Shown here: positions 1 through 5,906 of the stretch, piece by piece
Layout of the letters: each line of letters begins with the position of its first letter
Numbering within the stretch: position 1 is the first letter of the stretch
Source of the DNA: Tannerellaceae bacterium
Lineage (GTDB): Bacteria > Bacteroidota > Bacteroidia > Bacteroidales > Tannerellaceae
Direction: 5' to 3'
DNA length: 6,117 nucleotides
Assembly: GCA_031279915.1 (NCBI GenBank)
Contig: JAITHO010000174.1
Location: 1 to 6,117 of the forward strand
Notes under the pieces: model-generated
What the model was told of the DNA's origin: nothing
Databases searched by the model: none
What the model saw: the letters and a program-made list of their open reading frames with translations, nothing else
Made by a program: the position numbers and the translations under genes

Positions 1-218
1 TCTTCGGTGATTCAGGATTCATGAAAAACCTCGATTACGGACTGGGAGTGGGTCTGGGATTCGAATACGCAAGATTTAGTATCTACGCCAACTACGAGCA
101 CGGACTCGCCAATCTTGCAAGCGACAATCTCAAAACCGTTTTCGCGCTAACCGGCAACAGCGATTACTCGCTCAAGTCGCAAAACTTCACAATAGCGATA
201 GGCTACCGAATATATTAA
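1..218 (+). CDS. Outer-membrane beta-barrel protein, C-terminal fragment (5' end outside window)
   Basis: The reading frame is open from base 3 to the TAA at 216-218, so the gene starts to the left of the window. The ATG at 21 is probably internal, because the in-frame residues before it (FGDSGF) fit the same protein. The visible 71 residues show alternating polar and aromatic/hydrophobic positions typical of transmembrane beta strands: GLGVGLGFEYARFSIYANY, then a loop with a GLANL motif, then a last strand NFTIAIGYRIY. The final residue is aromatic, as is usual for proteins inserted by the BAM machinery. A GL-x-NL turn before the last strand resembles the OMP_b-brl (porin/PorT-like) families common in Bacteroidota. 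The exact family and function cannot be set from this fragment. The next gene follows after 27 bases on the same strand, so co-transcription is possible. Confidence 0.75.
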   Translation, partial: FGDSGFMKNLDYGLGVGLGFEYARFSIYANYEHGLANLASDNLKTVFALTGNSDYSLKSQNFTIAIGYRIY

Positions 219-245
219 TTCATATACATTTTAAATTACAGACAC

Positions 246-650
246 ATGAAACGAGTTATTGATTTACTAAAGAAACAAGCCGTAGCGGTAATCGCTACAA
301 CTGCCGACAACCAGCCGCGAGCCTCCGTGATCGAACAATACGTTCTTGAAGGCGATGCCATATTCTTCGGCACCGATCCGCGAAGCATCAAAGGACAAAA
401 GCTGGCAAAGAACCCGCGCATCAGCCTCTCCGTAATGACCGACGCCGAGATGGTAACCGTCGACGGCACAGTCGCAGCCCCCACCGAGGCCGAAGAACAG
501 GCATATCTGACCGAACTCTACTCCCGCCACCCCGAGTTCAAAGACATGCCCAACGGCGAAATCCGTTGCTTCAAAATCCTCATCGACACGGCCTATTACT
601 CCGACTTCAGCACCGGACAAATGGAAGTCGAAGTCATCCGCAACGCATAG
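246..650 (+). CDS. Pyridoxamine 5'-phosphate oxidase-like FMN-binding split-barrel protein
   Basis: This 134-residue cytosolic protein has the layout of the small PNPOx-like split barrels (PF01243-type). An N-terminal helix (MKRVIDLLKKQ) is followed by the first strands VAVIATTADNQPRASVIEQY, where the A-T-T-x-x-x-x-P-R pattern is typical of the family. Next come a strand with IFFGTDPRS, a K-G-Q-K-L-x-x-N-P-R-I-S-L segment (about residues 58-70) and the strand MVTVDGTVA (about 77-85). The family usually binds FMN or a related flavin, sometimes F420 or haem. True PdxH enzymes are about 200 residues or more, so this is not expected to make pyridoxal phosphate. Substrate is unknown. The ATG at 246 gives the usual family N-terminus. 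The gene ends in TAG and is followed 27 bases later by a strong terminator, so it is the last gene of a rightward unit that may include the outer-membrane protein. Confidence 0.88.
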   Translation: MKRVIDLLKKQAVAVIATTADNQPRASVIEQYVLEGDAIFFGTDPRSIKGQKLAKNPRISLSVMTDAEMVTVDGTVAAPTEAEEQAYLTELYSRHPEFKDMPNGEIRCFKILIDTAYYSDFSTGQMEVEVIRNA

Positions 651-676
651 CCGCAGCGAAAATCTGCACCAACATC

Positions 677-706
677 AAAAAGCCGGGCCCCAAGCTCGGC
701 TTTTTT
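677..706 (+). terminator. Rho-independent terminator, probably bidirectional
   Basis: An 8-bp stem (681-688 AGCCGGGC with 694-701 GCTCGGCT, one G-T wobble) closes a 5-base loop. It is flanked by AAAA at 677-680 and followed by a T tract at 701-706, which is the classical form for ending the rightward gene at 246-650. Read on the minus strand, the same hairpin (with one A-C mismatch) is followed by five T, so it could also stop leftward transcripts coming from menC-menE. The rightward T tract is also the first arm of the first copy of the adjoining palindrome array. Confidence 0.82.
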
Positions 707-1011
707 AGTACCAAAAATACTTGGATGAGGTCTCCTCGAGCCATTTTTGGTACCAAAAATGCTTGTACGAAGCCTCCTATATCCATTTTTGGTACCAAAA
801 ATCCTTGTACGAGCTCTCCTCGATCCATTTTTGGTACCAAAAATGCTTGTATGAAGCCTCCTTGAGCCATTTTTGGTACCAAAAATCCTTGTACGAGCCT
901 TCCCCGATCCATTTTTGGTACCAAAAATGCTTGTATGAAGCCTCCTCGAGCCATTTTTGGAACCAAAAATCCTTGGATGAGCTCTACTCGGACATTTTTG
1001 GTACCAAAAAT
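701..1011. repeat. Tandem array of eight 18-bp palindromes with 42-bp period
   Basis: The perfect palindrome ATTTTTGGTACCAAAAAT occurs at 743-760, 785-802, 827-844, 869-886, 911-928 and 994-1011. A copy with one change (centre GGAACC) lies at 953-970. A copy with two changes (701-718) overlaps the T tract of the terminator. Start-to-start distances are 42 bases except the last, which is 41. Linkers are 24 bases (last one 23) and alternate between two types. One starts GCTTGTA(C/T)GAAGCCTCC and can form a 4-bp GCTT/AAGC mini-hairpin. The other starts CCTTGTACGAGC. The array fills the convergent gap between the PNPOx-like gene and menC-menE and ends 11 bases from the latter's stop codon. Because 42 is a multiple of three, frames stay open through it on both strands, but the predicted 14-residue repeats look like by-products. 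The linkers are related to each other, so it is not a CRISPR array. Function unknown. Confidence 0.95.
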
Positions 1012-1022
1012 GCTTGCGCCGA

Positions 1023-3014
1023 CTATCGTGCGAGGGCGAGGCAGGCCGAACGGTCGATCTTGCCCGTAGGAGTGATGGGAATGGCGTCTACGACAAGGAT
1101 GCGGCGCGGACGTTCGAAGGGAGCGAGCTCCTCGCTAAGCTTCTGGCGGAGGCTATCGACGTCGGCATCAACCACAAGCAAGGTCAGAGCCTGGCCGAAC
1201 TTGGGATCGGGCGCATGGGTGAGGGCGAATGCCTGAGGAATGAGGCTGCGGATTTTATCCTCCAACTGCTCGATCTGGATTTTAATGCCGCCACTGTTCA
1301 CGGTCAGATCGCTGCGCCCGAGGATGCGAAATCGCTGGTCGGGGAGGAGCTCGGCAATGTCGCCGGTGTGCAGCGGAGCATCGCATAGTTCCGGAGCGTG
1401 GATGACGAGAGTGTTATCGCAGCCCAGAGATAATGAAATGCCTGGCAGAGGGCTGTACCATGCGGAGGCTTCGGGCCCGCTGATGCGGCGCAGGGCTATG
1501 TGCGACACGGTTTCGGTCATTCCGTAGGTGGAGTATACTGCGTTTGGGAATTGTGCGAGCTCATTCTCAAGGCTTGGAGGGATGGCGGCGCCTCCGATGA
1601 GCAGGTTGCGGGCACGTCGGAGCGTTGCTGCCTCGGCATCAACTTGCAGCGAGTTGTATGCTTGCAAAGGGGTCATGGAGATGAGGTCGAATGCTGAGGA
1701 GAGGCCCGAAAGCGGATGGCCGGAGGCTTCTATCTCAAGCAGATTAAGCCCGCCGACAATGGTTCGCGCCAGCATCATTTGCGAACCAATGTATTGTCGC
1801 GGCATGCAGAGCAGCGCACGATTGCCTGGGCGCAGGTCGAGCCGGCGGAGGGTAAGTTGGGCGCTGTGGGATATGCTTTCCTGGCGGATATTGATTGAGC
1901 GCGGTCGGCCGGTGGAGCCTGAGGTTTGTATGCTGATTGAGCCGTGGCGAAGAGGTAGGGGATATGCAGGGATGTCGGTTGAATTGTTGAAGCTCAGGCA
2001 TGCCCCGCGGAGTTCGAGAGGTGCGGGAGCGTTGGTCGTATAAAGATTGCCGGTTCCGAGGCCCTGCGGGCTATGGGGCGAGAGCGTGGCGCACCACTGA
2101 GCGATGGCGTTGAGGCCAATGTTGGATTCCAGGGCCGATGTTATCCTCCAGCCGGCATTGACCATCCGCGCCTGCTCTATCCATTCGTTGCATCCGCTGA
2201 AGCCGCCCATGAGTGTAGGCTTAAGGATGAGGAAATGGGGGCGGAGGGCCTCCATCAACAACTGCTTTGCATCTGGAGTATTATGCCCGATGAGCTCCTC
2301 GTCGAGAGCGATGCTGAAGGGCGATTGGGAGATCAAGCGGGCCATCGCATCCCATTGTCCTGCACGGATGGGCTGCTCGATGTACTCCAGATCGAAGGCC
2401 GCGAGCCGCTCCAGCTTCTCAAGCGCATCCTTCGGCGAGAAGGCTCCGTTAGCGTCTGCCCGAATATCGACCTCCGACTTTGAGAAGCTGCGGCGGATGT
2501 GGCCGATGAGCGACAGCTCGTCGTCAAAGTCGATAGCCCCGATCTTGAGCTTGATGCACCGGAAGCCTGCCTCCAGCTTGGCCTCTATCTCTCGCAGCAT
2601 CGTCAGCCTGTCGCTCATCCATATCAGGCCATTGATGGGGATAGCCTGCTTGCCGCGCGAGAAATCCGTATCCCAAAGGGCATAGCTTCCGGAATCGAGA
2701 TGCCGGAAAGCCGTTTCGATGCCGAACAAGATGGAAGGGTAGGGGCGAAGCATATCGACATCATATCCGCCCGCCTCTTCTATCTTCCGGCAGATATCCG
2801 ACAGGCGCTCATCAAAGTCGGGCAGATCGTCGCAGCTAAGAAGCGGCAATGGCGAACACTCTCCGATTCCCCAGCGAAGAGGATCATCGACCCTTGCAAC
2901 CATAACATAGCGAACGTCTCTTGCAGAGTAAACGCCACGAGACGTTCCGGCTGGCTGCCGGAATAGCAATTGCGTACGAAAAGTGGAAAGTTGGAGAGAG
3001 GAGGCGGCTGTCAC
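1023..3014 (-). CDS. menC-menE: Fused o-succinylbenzoate synthase / o-succinylbenzoate-CoA ligase (MenC-MenE)
   Basis: One uninterrupted 663-residue frame carries two enzymes of menaquinone synthesis. Residues 1 to about 343 are MenC (enolase superfamily, dehydrates SHCHC to o-succinylbenzoate): PAGTSRG at 21-27, K155-L-K157 (catalytic lysines), Mg ligands D187, E213 and D238, and K265 in the LILKP segment. From about residue 357 follows MenE (AMP-forming, makes OSB-CoA): phosphate loop TSGSTGRPR at 364-372, YGMTE at 497-501, TGD at 550-552, GRSD at 566-569, GGIKI at 575-579, and the C-terminal adenylation lysine K652 in PTGKIDR. All key residues are present, so both halves look active. The MenE part is only about 310-320 residues, shorter at its N-terminus than stand-alone MenE (about 450 in E. 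coli). The start is GTG, needed because the conserved PAGTSRG lies before the first internal ATG (M38) and no upstream in-frame ATG was seen. It begins 7 bases after the menB stop, suggesting translational coupling. Confidence 0.96.
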   Translation of the reverse strand: MTAASSLQLSTFRTQLLFRQPAGTSRGVYSARDVRYVMVARVDDPLRWGIGECSPLPLLSCDDLPDFDERLSDICRKIEEAGGYDVDMLRPYPSILFGIETAFRHLDSGSYALWDTDFSRGKQAIPINGLIWMSDRLTMLREIEAKLEAGFRCIKLKIGAIDFDDELSLIGHIRRSFSKSEVDIRADANGAFSPKDALEKLERLAAFDLEYIEQPIRAGQWDAMARLISQSPFSIALDEELIGHNTPDAKQLLMEALRPHFLILKPTLMGGFSGCNEWIEQARMVNAGWRITSALESNIGLNAIAQWCATLSPHSPQGLGTGNLYTTNAPAPLELRGACLSFNNSTDIPAYPLPLRHGSISIQTSGSTGRPRSINIRQESISHSAQLTLRRLDLRPGNRALLCMPRQYIGSQMMLARTIVGGLNLLEIEASGHPLSGLSSAFDLISMTPLQAYNSLQVDAEAATLRRARNLLIGGAAIPPSLENELAQFPNAVYSTYGMTETVSHIALRRISGPEASAWYSPLPGISLSLGCDNTLVIHAPELCDAPLHTGDIAELLPDQRFRILGRSDLTVNSGGIKIQIEQLEDKIRSLIPQAFALTHAPDPKFGQALTLLVVDADVDSLRQKLSEELAPFERPRRILVVDAIPITPTGKIDRSACLALAR

Positions 3015-3021
3015 CGTCTGA

Positions 3022-3843
3022 TCAAGGGAATTGTGGGAACTGTTCGAAGTCGGGCTTGCGCTTATCGAGGAAGGCCTGCTTGCCCTCCTGGGCTTCGTCG
3101 GTTAGGTAATATAAGAGAGTGGCGTTGCCGGCCAGTTCTTGGATGCCGGCTTGTCCGTCGAGCTCGGCATTCAGTCCGGCCTTGATCATTCGGAGAGCGA
3201 GGGGGCTATGCATCATCATAGCTTCGGCCCATGCAACGGTTTCGTCTTCCAGCCGATCGAGAGGGACGACCTTGTTTACCAATCCCATCTCAAGCGCTTC
3301 CATGGCCGAGTACTGACGGCAGAGGAACCATATCTCGCGAGCCTTTTTCTGTCCAACAATGCGGGCCAAGTAGGAGGATCCGAATCCGGCATCGAAGCTG
3401 CCTACGCGCGGGCCGGTTTGTCCGAAGACTGCATTCTCCGAAGCGATGCTGAGGTCGCATACAACGTGGAGAACATGGCCACCGCCTATGGCGTATCCGT
3501 TGACCATGGCAATGACCGGCTTAGGCAGCGATCGGATTTGCTTCTGAACGTCGAGGATGTTAAGCCGCGGAACGCCGTCGCGGCCAAGGTATCCGCCCTC
3601 GCCCTTAACATTCTGGTCGCCGCCGGAGCAAAAGGCTTTGTCGCCTGCTCCGGTGATGACGACCACGCGAATGTCGGCCTCCTCGCGGCATGCAAGGAGG
3701 GCTGAGCTGATTTCGGATGTTGTATCTGGGGTAAATGCGTTGCGAACCTGCGGACGATTGATGGTAATGCGGGCTATACCTTTATAAAAGTCGAAGAGTA
3801 TGTCTTCAAATTCCTTGCCTATCGGCTGCCATTCTCGTCTCAT
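3022..3843 (-). CDS. menB: 1,4-dihydroxy-2-naphthoyl-CoA synthase (MenB)
   Basis: This 273-residue crotonase-fold enzyme cyclises o-succinylbenzoyl-CoA to 1,4-dihydroxy-2-naphthoyl-CoA in the cytosol. Family landmarks are [11 protein letters not shown] near the N-terminus, the CoA/oxyanion motif [10 protein letters not shown] (S73-G-G-D76), [30 protein letters not shown] (Q142, T143, G144, S149, D151), REIWFLCR (W172) and the C-terminal [16 protein letters not shown] with the tyrosine pair at 245-246. The QTGP form, plus the tryptophan, matches type I MenB, in which bicarbonate supplies the catalytic base; type II enzymes carry an aspartate at the glycine position. I chose the ATG at 3841-3843, which starts MRREWQPIG like Bacteroides homologues. 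The in-frame ATG 15 codons upstream would overlap the preceding gene and adds unconserved residues. The gene lies 10 bases after the zinc-ribbon gene and 7 before menC-menE, which provides its substrate. Confidence 0.98.
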   Translation of the reverse strand: MRREWQPIGKEFEDILFDFYKGIARITINRPQVRNAFTPDTTSEISSALLACREEADIRVVVITGAGDKAFCSGGDQNVKGEGGYLGRDGVPRLNILDVQKQIRSLPKPVIAMVNGYAIGGGHVLHVVCDLSIASENAVFGQTGPRVGSFDAGFGSSYLARIVGQKKAREIWFLCRQYSAMEALEMGLVNKVVPLDRLEDETVAWAEAMMMHSPLALRMIKAGLNAELDGQAGIQELAGNATLLYYLTDEAQEGKQAFLDKRKPDFEQFPQFP

Positions 3844-3853
3844 CGTTCCGTGC

Positions 3854-4618
3854 TTATTTGCTTTCTGCTCCGGCGAGTTCGGGGTCAATCATGATGCGTC
3901 CGCAGTATTCGCAAACGATGATTTTCTTGCGGAGCTTGATGTCCATTTGCTTCTGGGGCGGGATTTTGTTGAAGCAACCTCCGCATGCATCGCGCTGGAT
4001 GTAAACGATAGCGAGTCCGTTGCGGGCTCCTTTGCGGATGCGCTTAAAGGCGGTGAGCAAGCGGGGTTCGATGTTGCCTTCGAGTTTCTTTGCTTTCTCG
4101 CGGAGCTTCTCTTCGTCGTGCCGGGTTTCGGCCACTATAGTGTCGAGCTCGCCGCTCTTCTGCTCCAGATCTAAACGCCTACCGTCGAGATTCTCGGCAA
4201 GGTGGGCTATATCTACTTTCTTGGATGCCATGATTTCATTGAACTCGCGAATCTTCTTCTCCGAAAATTGTATCTCAAGACCTTGAAATTCTATCTCCTT
4301 CGACAGATTATCATACTCGCGATTGTTGCGAACATTGTCGATCTGGCCCTGGTATCGCTCAATCAGTCCTTTGGAATCCATGATTTTATTTTTCTGAGAG
4401 AGTATGGCGTACTCGTATTCCTTTACGTCGGCCTGATAGTTTTGCAAGCGGGTGTCGAGCCCGGCAATCTCGTCTTCTAAGTCTTGTACTTCGAGGGGAA
4501 GCTCGCCGCGGAGGGTCTTGATCTTGTCGATCTCTGTAAGCATCAATTGAAGTTTGTACAGGGCGGAGAGTTTATCTTCCACCGAAAATTCTTTTTCAAC
4601 AACTGTTTTCTTTGCCAT
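3854..4618 (-). CDS. Coiled-coil protein with C-terminal C4 zinc ribbon (DUF164/zf-RING_7 type)
   Basis: This 254-residue soluble protein has a long, charged, heptad-rich N-terminal part (about residues 12-185, for example [20 protein letters not shown]) predicted to form an antiparallel coiled-coil hairpin, with the conserved [16 protein letters not shown] segment near 98-112. The C-terminus has a four-cysteine zinc ribbon: C212-x2-C215 (ACGGC) and C236-x2-C239 (CEYCGRI), with PPQ between them. This is the family layout of PF02591. The molecular role of the family is not settled; nucleic-acid or protein binding has been proposed from the ribbon. In Bacteroidota it is commonly found directly beside a Nif3-like gene, as here, where the Nif3-like stop is 4 bases before this ATG. 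Its position ahead of menB seems to be operon sharing rather than evidence for a menaquinone role. Confidence 0.93.
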   Translation of the reverse strand: MAKKTVVEKEFSVEDKLSALYKLQLMLTEIDKIKTLRGELPLEVQDLEDEIAGLDTRLQNYQADVKEYEYAILSQKNKIMDSKGLIERYQGQIDNVRNNREYDNLSKEIEFQGLEIQFSEKKIREFNEIMASKKVDIAHLAENLDGRRLDLEQKSGELDTIVAETRHDEEKLREKAKKLEGNIEPRLLTAFKRIRKGARNGLAIVYIQRDACGGCFNKIPPQKQMDIKLRKKIIVCEYCGRIMIDPELAGAESK

Positions 4619-4622
4619 CGGG

Positions 4623-5723
4623 TTATAAATATTTTATGGGATTAAAATTAACATTAGAAATATGTTGCGCAAAAGTAGGGAATTTTTTGGATATGATTTC
4701 GCTAAGGGCTTCGGTGGCCGCTCCCCACTCGGTTTCGTAGTGGCCGGCGACTGCCAGCAGCAGGCCCCGATCGCTTGCATCGTAATAGTCGTTATACTTG
4801 GCCTCGCCTGTGATGAGGATGTCGGCGCCGGCGGATGCTGCTTCCGGAATGAGGAAGGATCCGCTGCCTCCGCAAACCGCTATCCGCTTGAGCATCGGTT
4901 TGAGGATAGCCGAATGTTTCAGCGACTCGGATCCAAATAGTCCTTTTATCCTAAGCAGAAATTCGCGGGCGTCTTCCTCCTTTGGTAGCTCGCCGATTAT
5001 GCCCGAACCGGCGCCGGCCCAACTGTTTGCCAAGGGATAAAGGTCGAAGGCCGGCTCCTCGTAGGGATGGGCATTGAGCAGGGCGCGAACGACCGACGGC
5101 TTGAGATAGGCCGGCATGATGGTCTCGATGCGCATCTCAGGCTCCTTGTGCAGAAGGCCCACTTCGCCGCAGAATGGCCGACAATCCTCGCCGGCACGGA
5201 AGCTCCCTTCGCCTCCAACTGCGAAACTGCAGGAATCGTACATCCCAATCTGTCCGGCTCCGGCCTCGAAGATCGCTTTGCGAACGGCCTCGGCATGAGC
5301 GTTGGGAACGAAGACGGCAAGCTTCAGCAGCGCGCCCTCCTTAGGGCTCAGGATGCGAACCGACTGCAAGCCTATCCGGCGAGCCAGCACGAAATTCAGT
5401 CCGCCAAGGGCATTATCGAGGTTAGTGTGCGCCGCATAAATCACCAGCTCGTGCCGGCAAGCCTTCATCATGCAGCGCTCAGTGTCGTTACGCCCCGTGA
5501 GCGATTTGAAGGGCTTGAAAGCTAAGGGATGATGCGAAATGATAAGGTTGCATCCATGGGCGAGGGCCTCGTCAACAACCGCCTCGCTTACGTCAAGGCA
5601 AATCAGAGCGCCAATCGCCTCCGCATCGACATCGCCCACCTGCACTCCGCAATTGTCGAAGCCCTCCTGAAGCGCAACAGGCGCCCGCCGCTCAATCTCC
5701 CGAATAATCTCTTTTATCTTCAT
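4623..5723 (-). CDS. Nif3-like dinuclear metal-centre hexameric protein (YbgI/YqfO family)
   Basis: The protein has 366 residues. The start at 5721-5723 gives MKIKEIIREIERRAP, the usual family N-terminus. An in-frame ATG 24 codons upstream lies next to the terminator hairpin and adds unconserved sequence. The metal site of the family is complete: ISHHP (H64, H65), AHTNLD (H99, D103) and GHYETE (H328, E332). FDNCGVQVGD at 22-31 is the family's conserved N-terminal motif. About residues 130-235 form the inserted PII/CutA-like domain of the long (YqfO-type) members, ending in AHPYEEPAFDLYPL, after which the second half of the Nif3 fold resumes (GGSGS at 285-289, ITGEAKYND at 304-312). These proteins form ring-shaped hexamers with two metals per subunit. 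Some are labelled GTP cyclohydrolase I type 2, but the true substrate is generally unproven. It is the first gene of the leftward operon. Confidence 0.95.
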   Translation of the reverse strand: MKIKEIIREIERRAPVALQEGFDNCGVQVGDVDAEAIGALICLDVSEAVVDEALAHGCNLIISHHPLAFKPFKSLTGRNDTERCMMKACRHELVIYAAHTNLDNALGGLNFVLARRIGLQSVRILSPKEGALLKLAVFVPNAHAEAVRKAIFEAGAGQIGMYDSCSFAVGGEGSFRAGEDCRPFCGEVGLLHKEPEMRIETIMPAYLKPSVVRALLNAHPYEEPAFDLYPLANSWAGAGSGIIGELPKEEDAREFLLRIKGLFGSESLKHSAILKPMLKRIAVCGGSGSFLIPEAASAGADILITGEAKYNDYYDASDRGLLLAVAGHYETEWGAATEALSEIISKKFPTFAQHISNVNFNPIKYL

Positions 5724-5774
5724 AACTGTGCAATATATTATATGTATAACTGATGTTTTCAGGCTGCGAGTTAC
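5724..5774 (-). promoter_or_regulatory. Probable promoter region of the Nif3 - zinc ribbon - menB - menCE operon
   Basis: This short AT-rich gap lies between a leftward terminator-like hairpin and the first gene of the operon, so it is the natural place for the operon promoter. On the minus strand it contains a TATACATATAATATATTG stretch (5748-5731) just before the ATG. I could not fit a clear Bacteroidota -33 TTG / -7 TAnnTTTG pair with the usual spacing. TATATTG at 5737-5731 is the nearest match to a -7 box, but would leave almost no leader. No strong ribosome binding site is visible. The call rests mainly on position. Confidence 0.3.
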
Positions 5775-5806
5775 AAAAAAGCCGGCTAAAGCCAAAAAGG
5801 CCGGCC
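5775..5806 (-). terminator. Leftward terminator-like hairpin
   Basis: On the minus strand, GCCGGC (5805-5800) can pair with GCCGGC (5786-5781) across a 13-base loop, and the second arm is followed by six T (5780-5775). Smaller alternative hairpins exist inside the loop (for example GGCTTTAGCC). There is no T tract on the plus strand, so it should act on transcripts coming from the right, that is from a leftward gene beyond the window end or from the palindrome array. It would insulate the Nif3-led operon from upstream transcription. The stem is short and the loop large, so strength is uncertain. Confidence 0.6.
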
Positions 5807-5906
5807 AATTCCTGATGATCTACTGGCTTGGAGATTTTTCTAATGAGGCTAAATGTTCCAACAGGTTTTCGATTGCCCAAAGGGGTCATTCCCGCCCATC
5901 TATGTC

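Noticed and set aside
634..966. Leftward 110-residue open frame with repeated FLVPKM
   Set aside because: It is the array read on the other strand and runs on into the terminator and the end of the PNPOx-like gene. It is explained by the 42-base period.
701..1011. CRISPR array
   Set aside because: The repeat is short (18 bp) and fully palindromic, the 24-base linkers are copies of two related sequences rather than unique spacers, and no cas genes are nearby.
721..1236. Rightward 171-residue open frame with repeated HFWYQK
   Set aside because: Its first half is only the palindrome array read in frame and its second half is the antisense of the menC-menE 3' end. No start signal or family match supports it.
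2073..2966. Several rightward open frames of 130-190 residues opposite menC-menE
   Set aside because: They are antisense shadows of a GC-rich, well-conserved coding sequence and carry no domain signature.
3844..3888. Longer MenB N-terminus starting at 3888
   Set aside because: The extra 15 residues are unlike MenB homologues and would overlap the 3' end of the zinc-ribbon gene. The ATG at 3843 gives the expected length of about 273 residues.
5692..5889. Leftward 65-residue frame
   Set aside because: It overlaps the Nif3-like start in another frame and crosses the terminator hairpin, and has no recognisable features.
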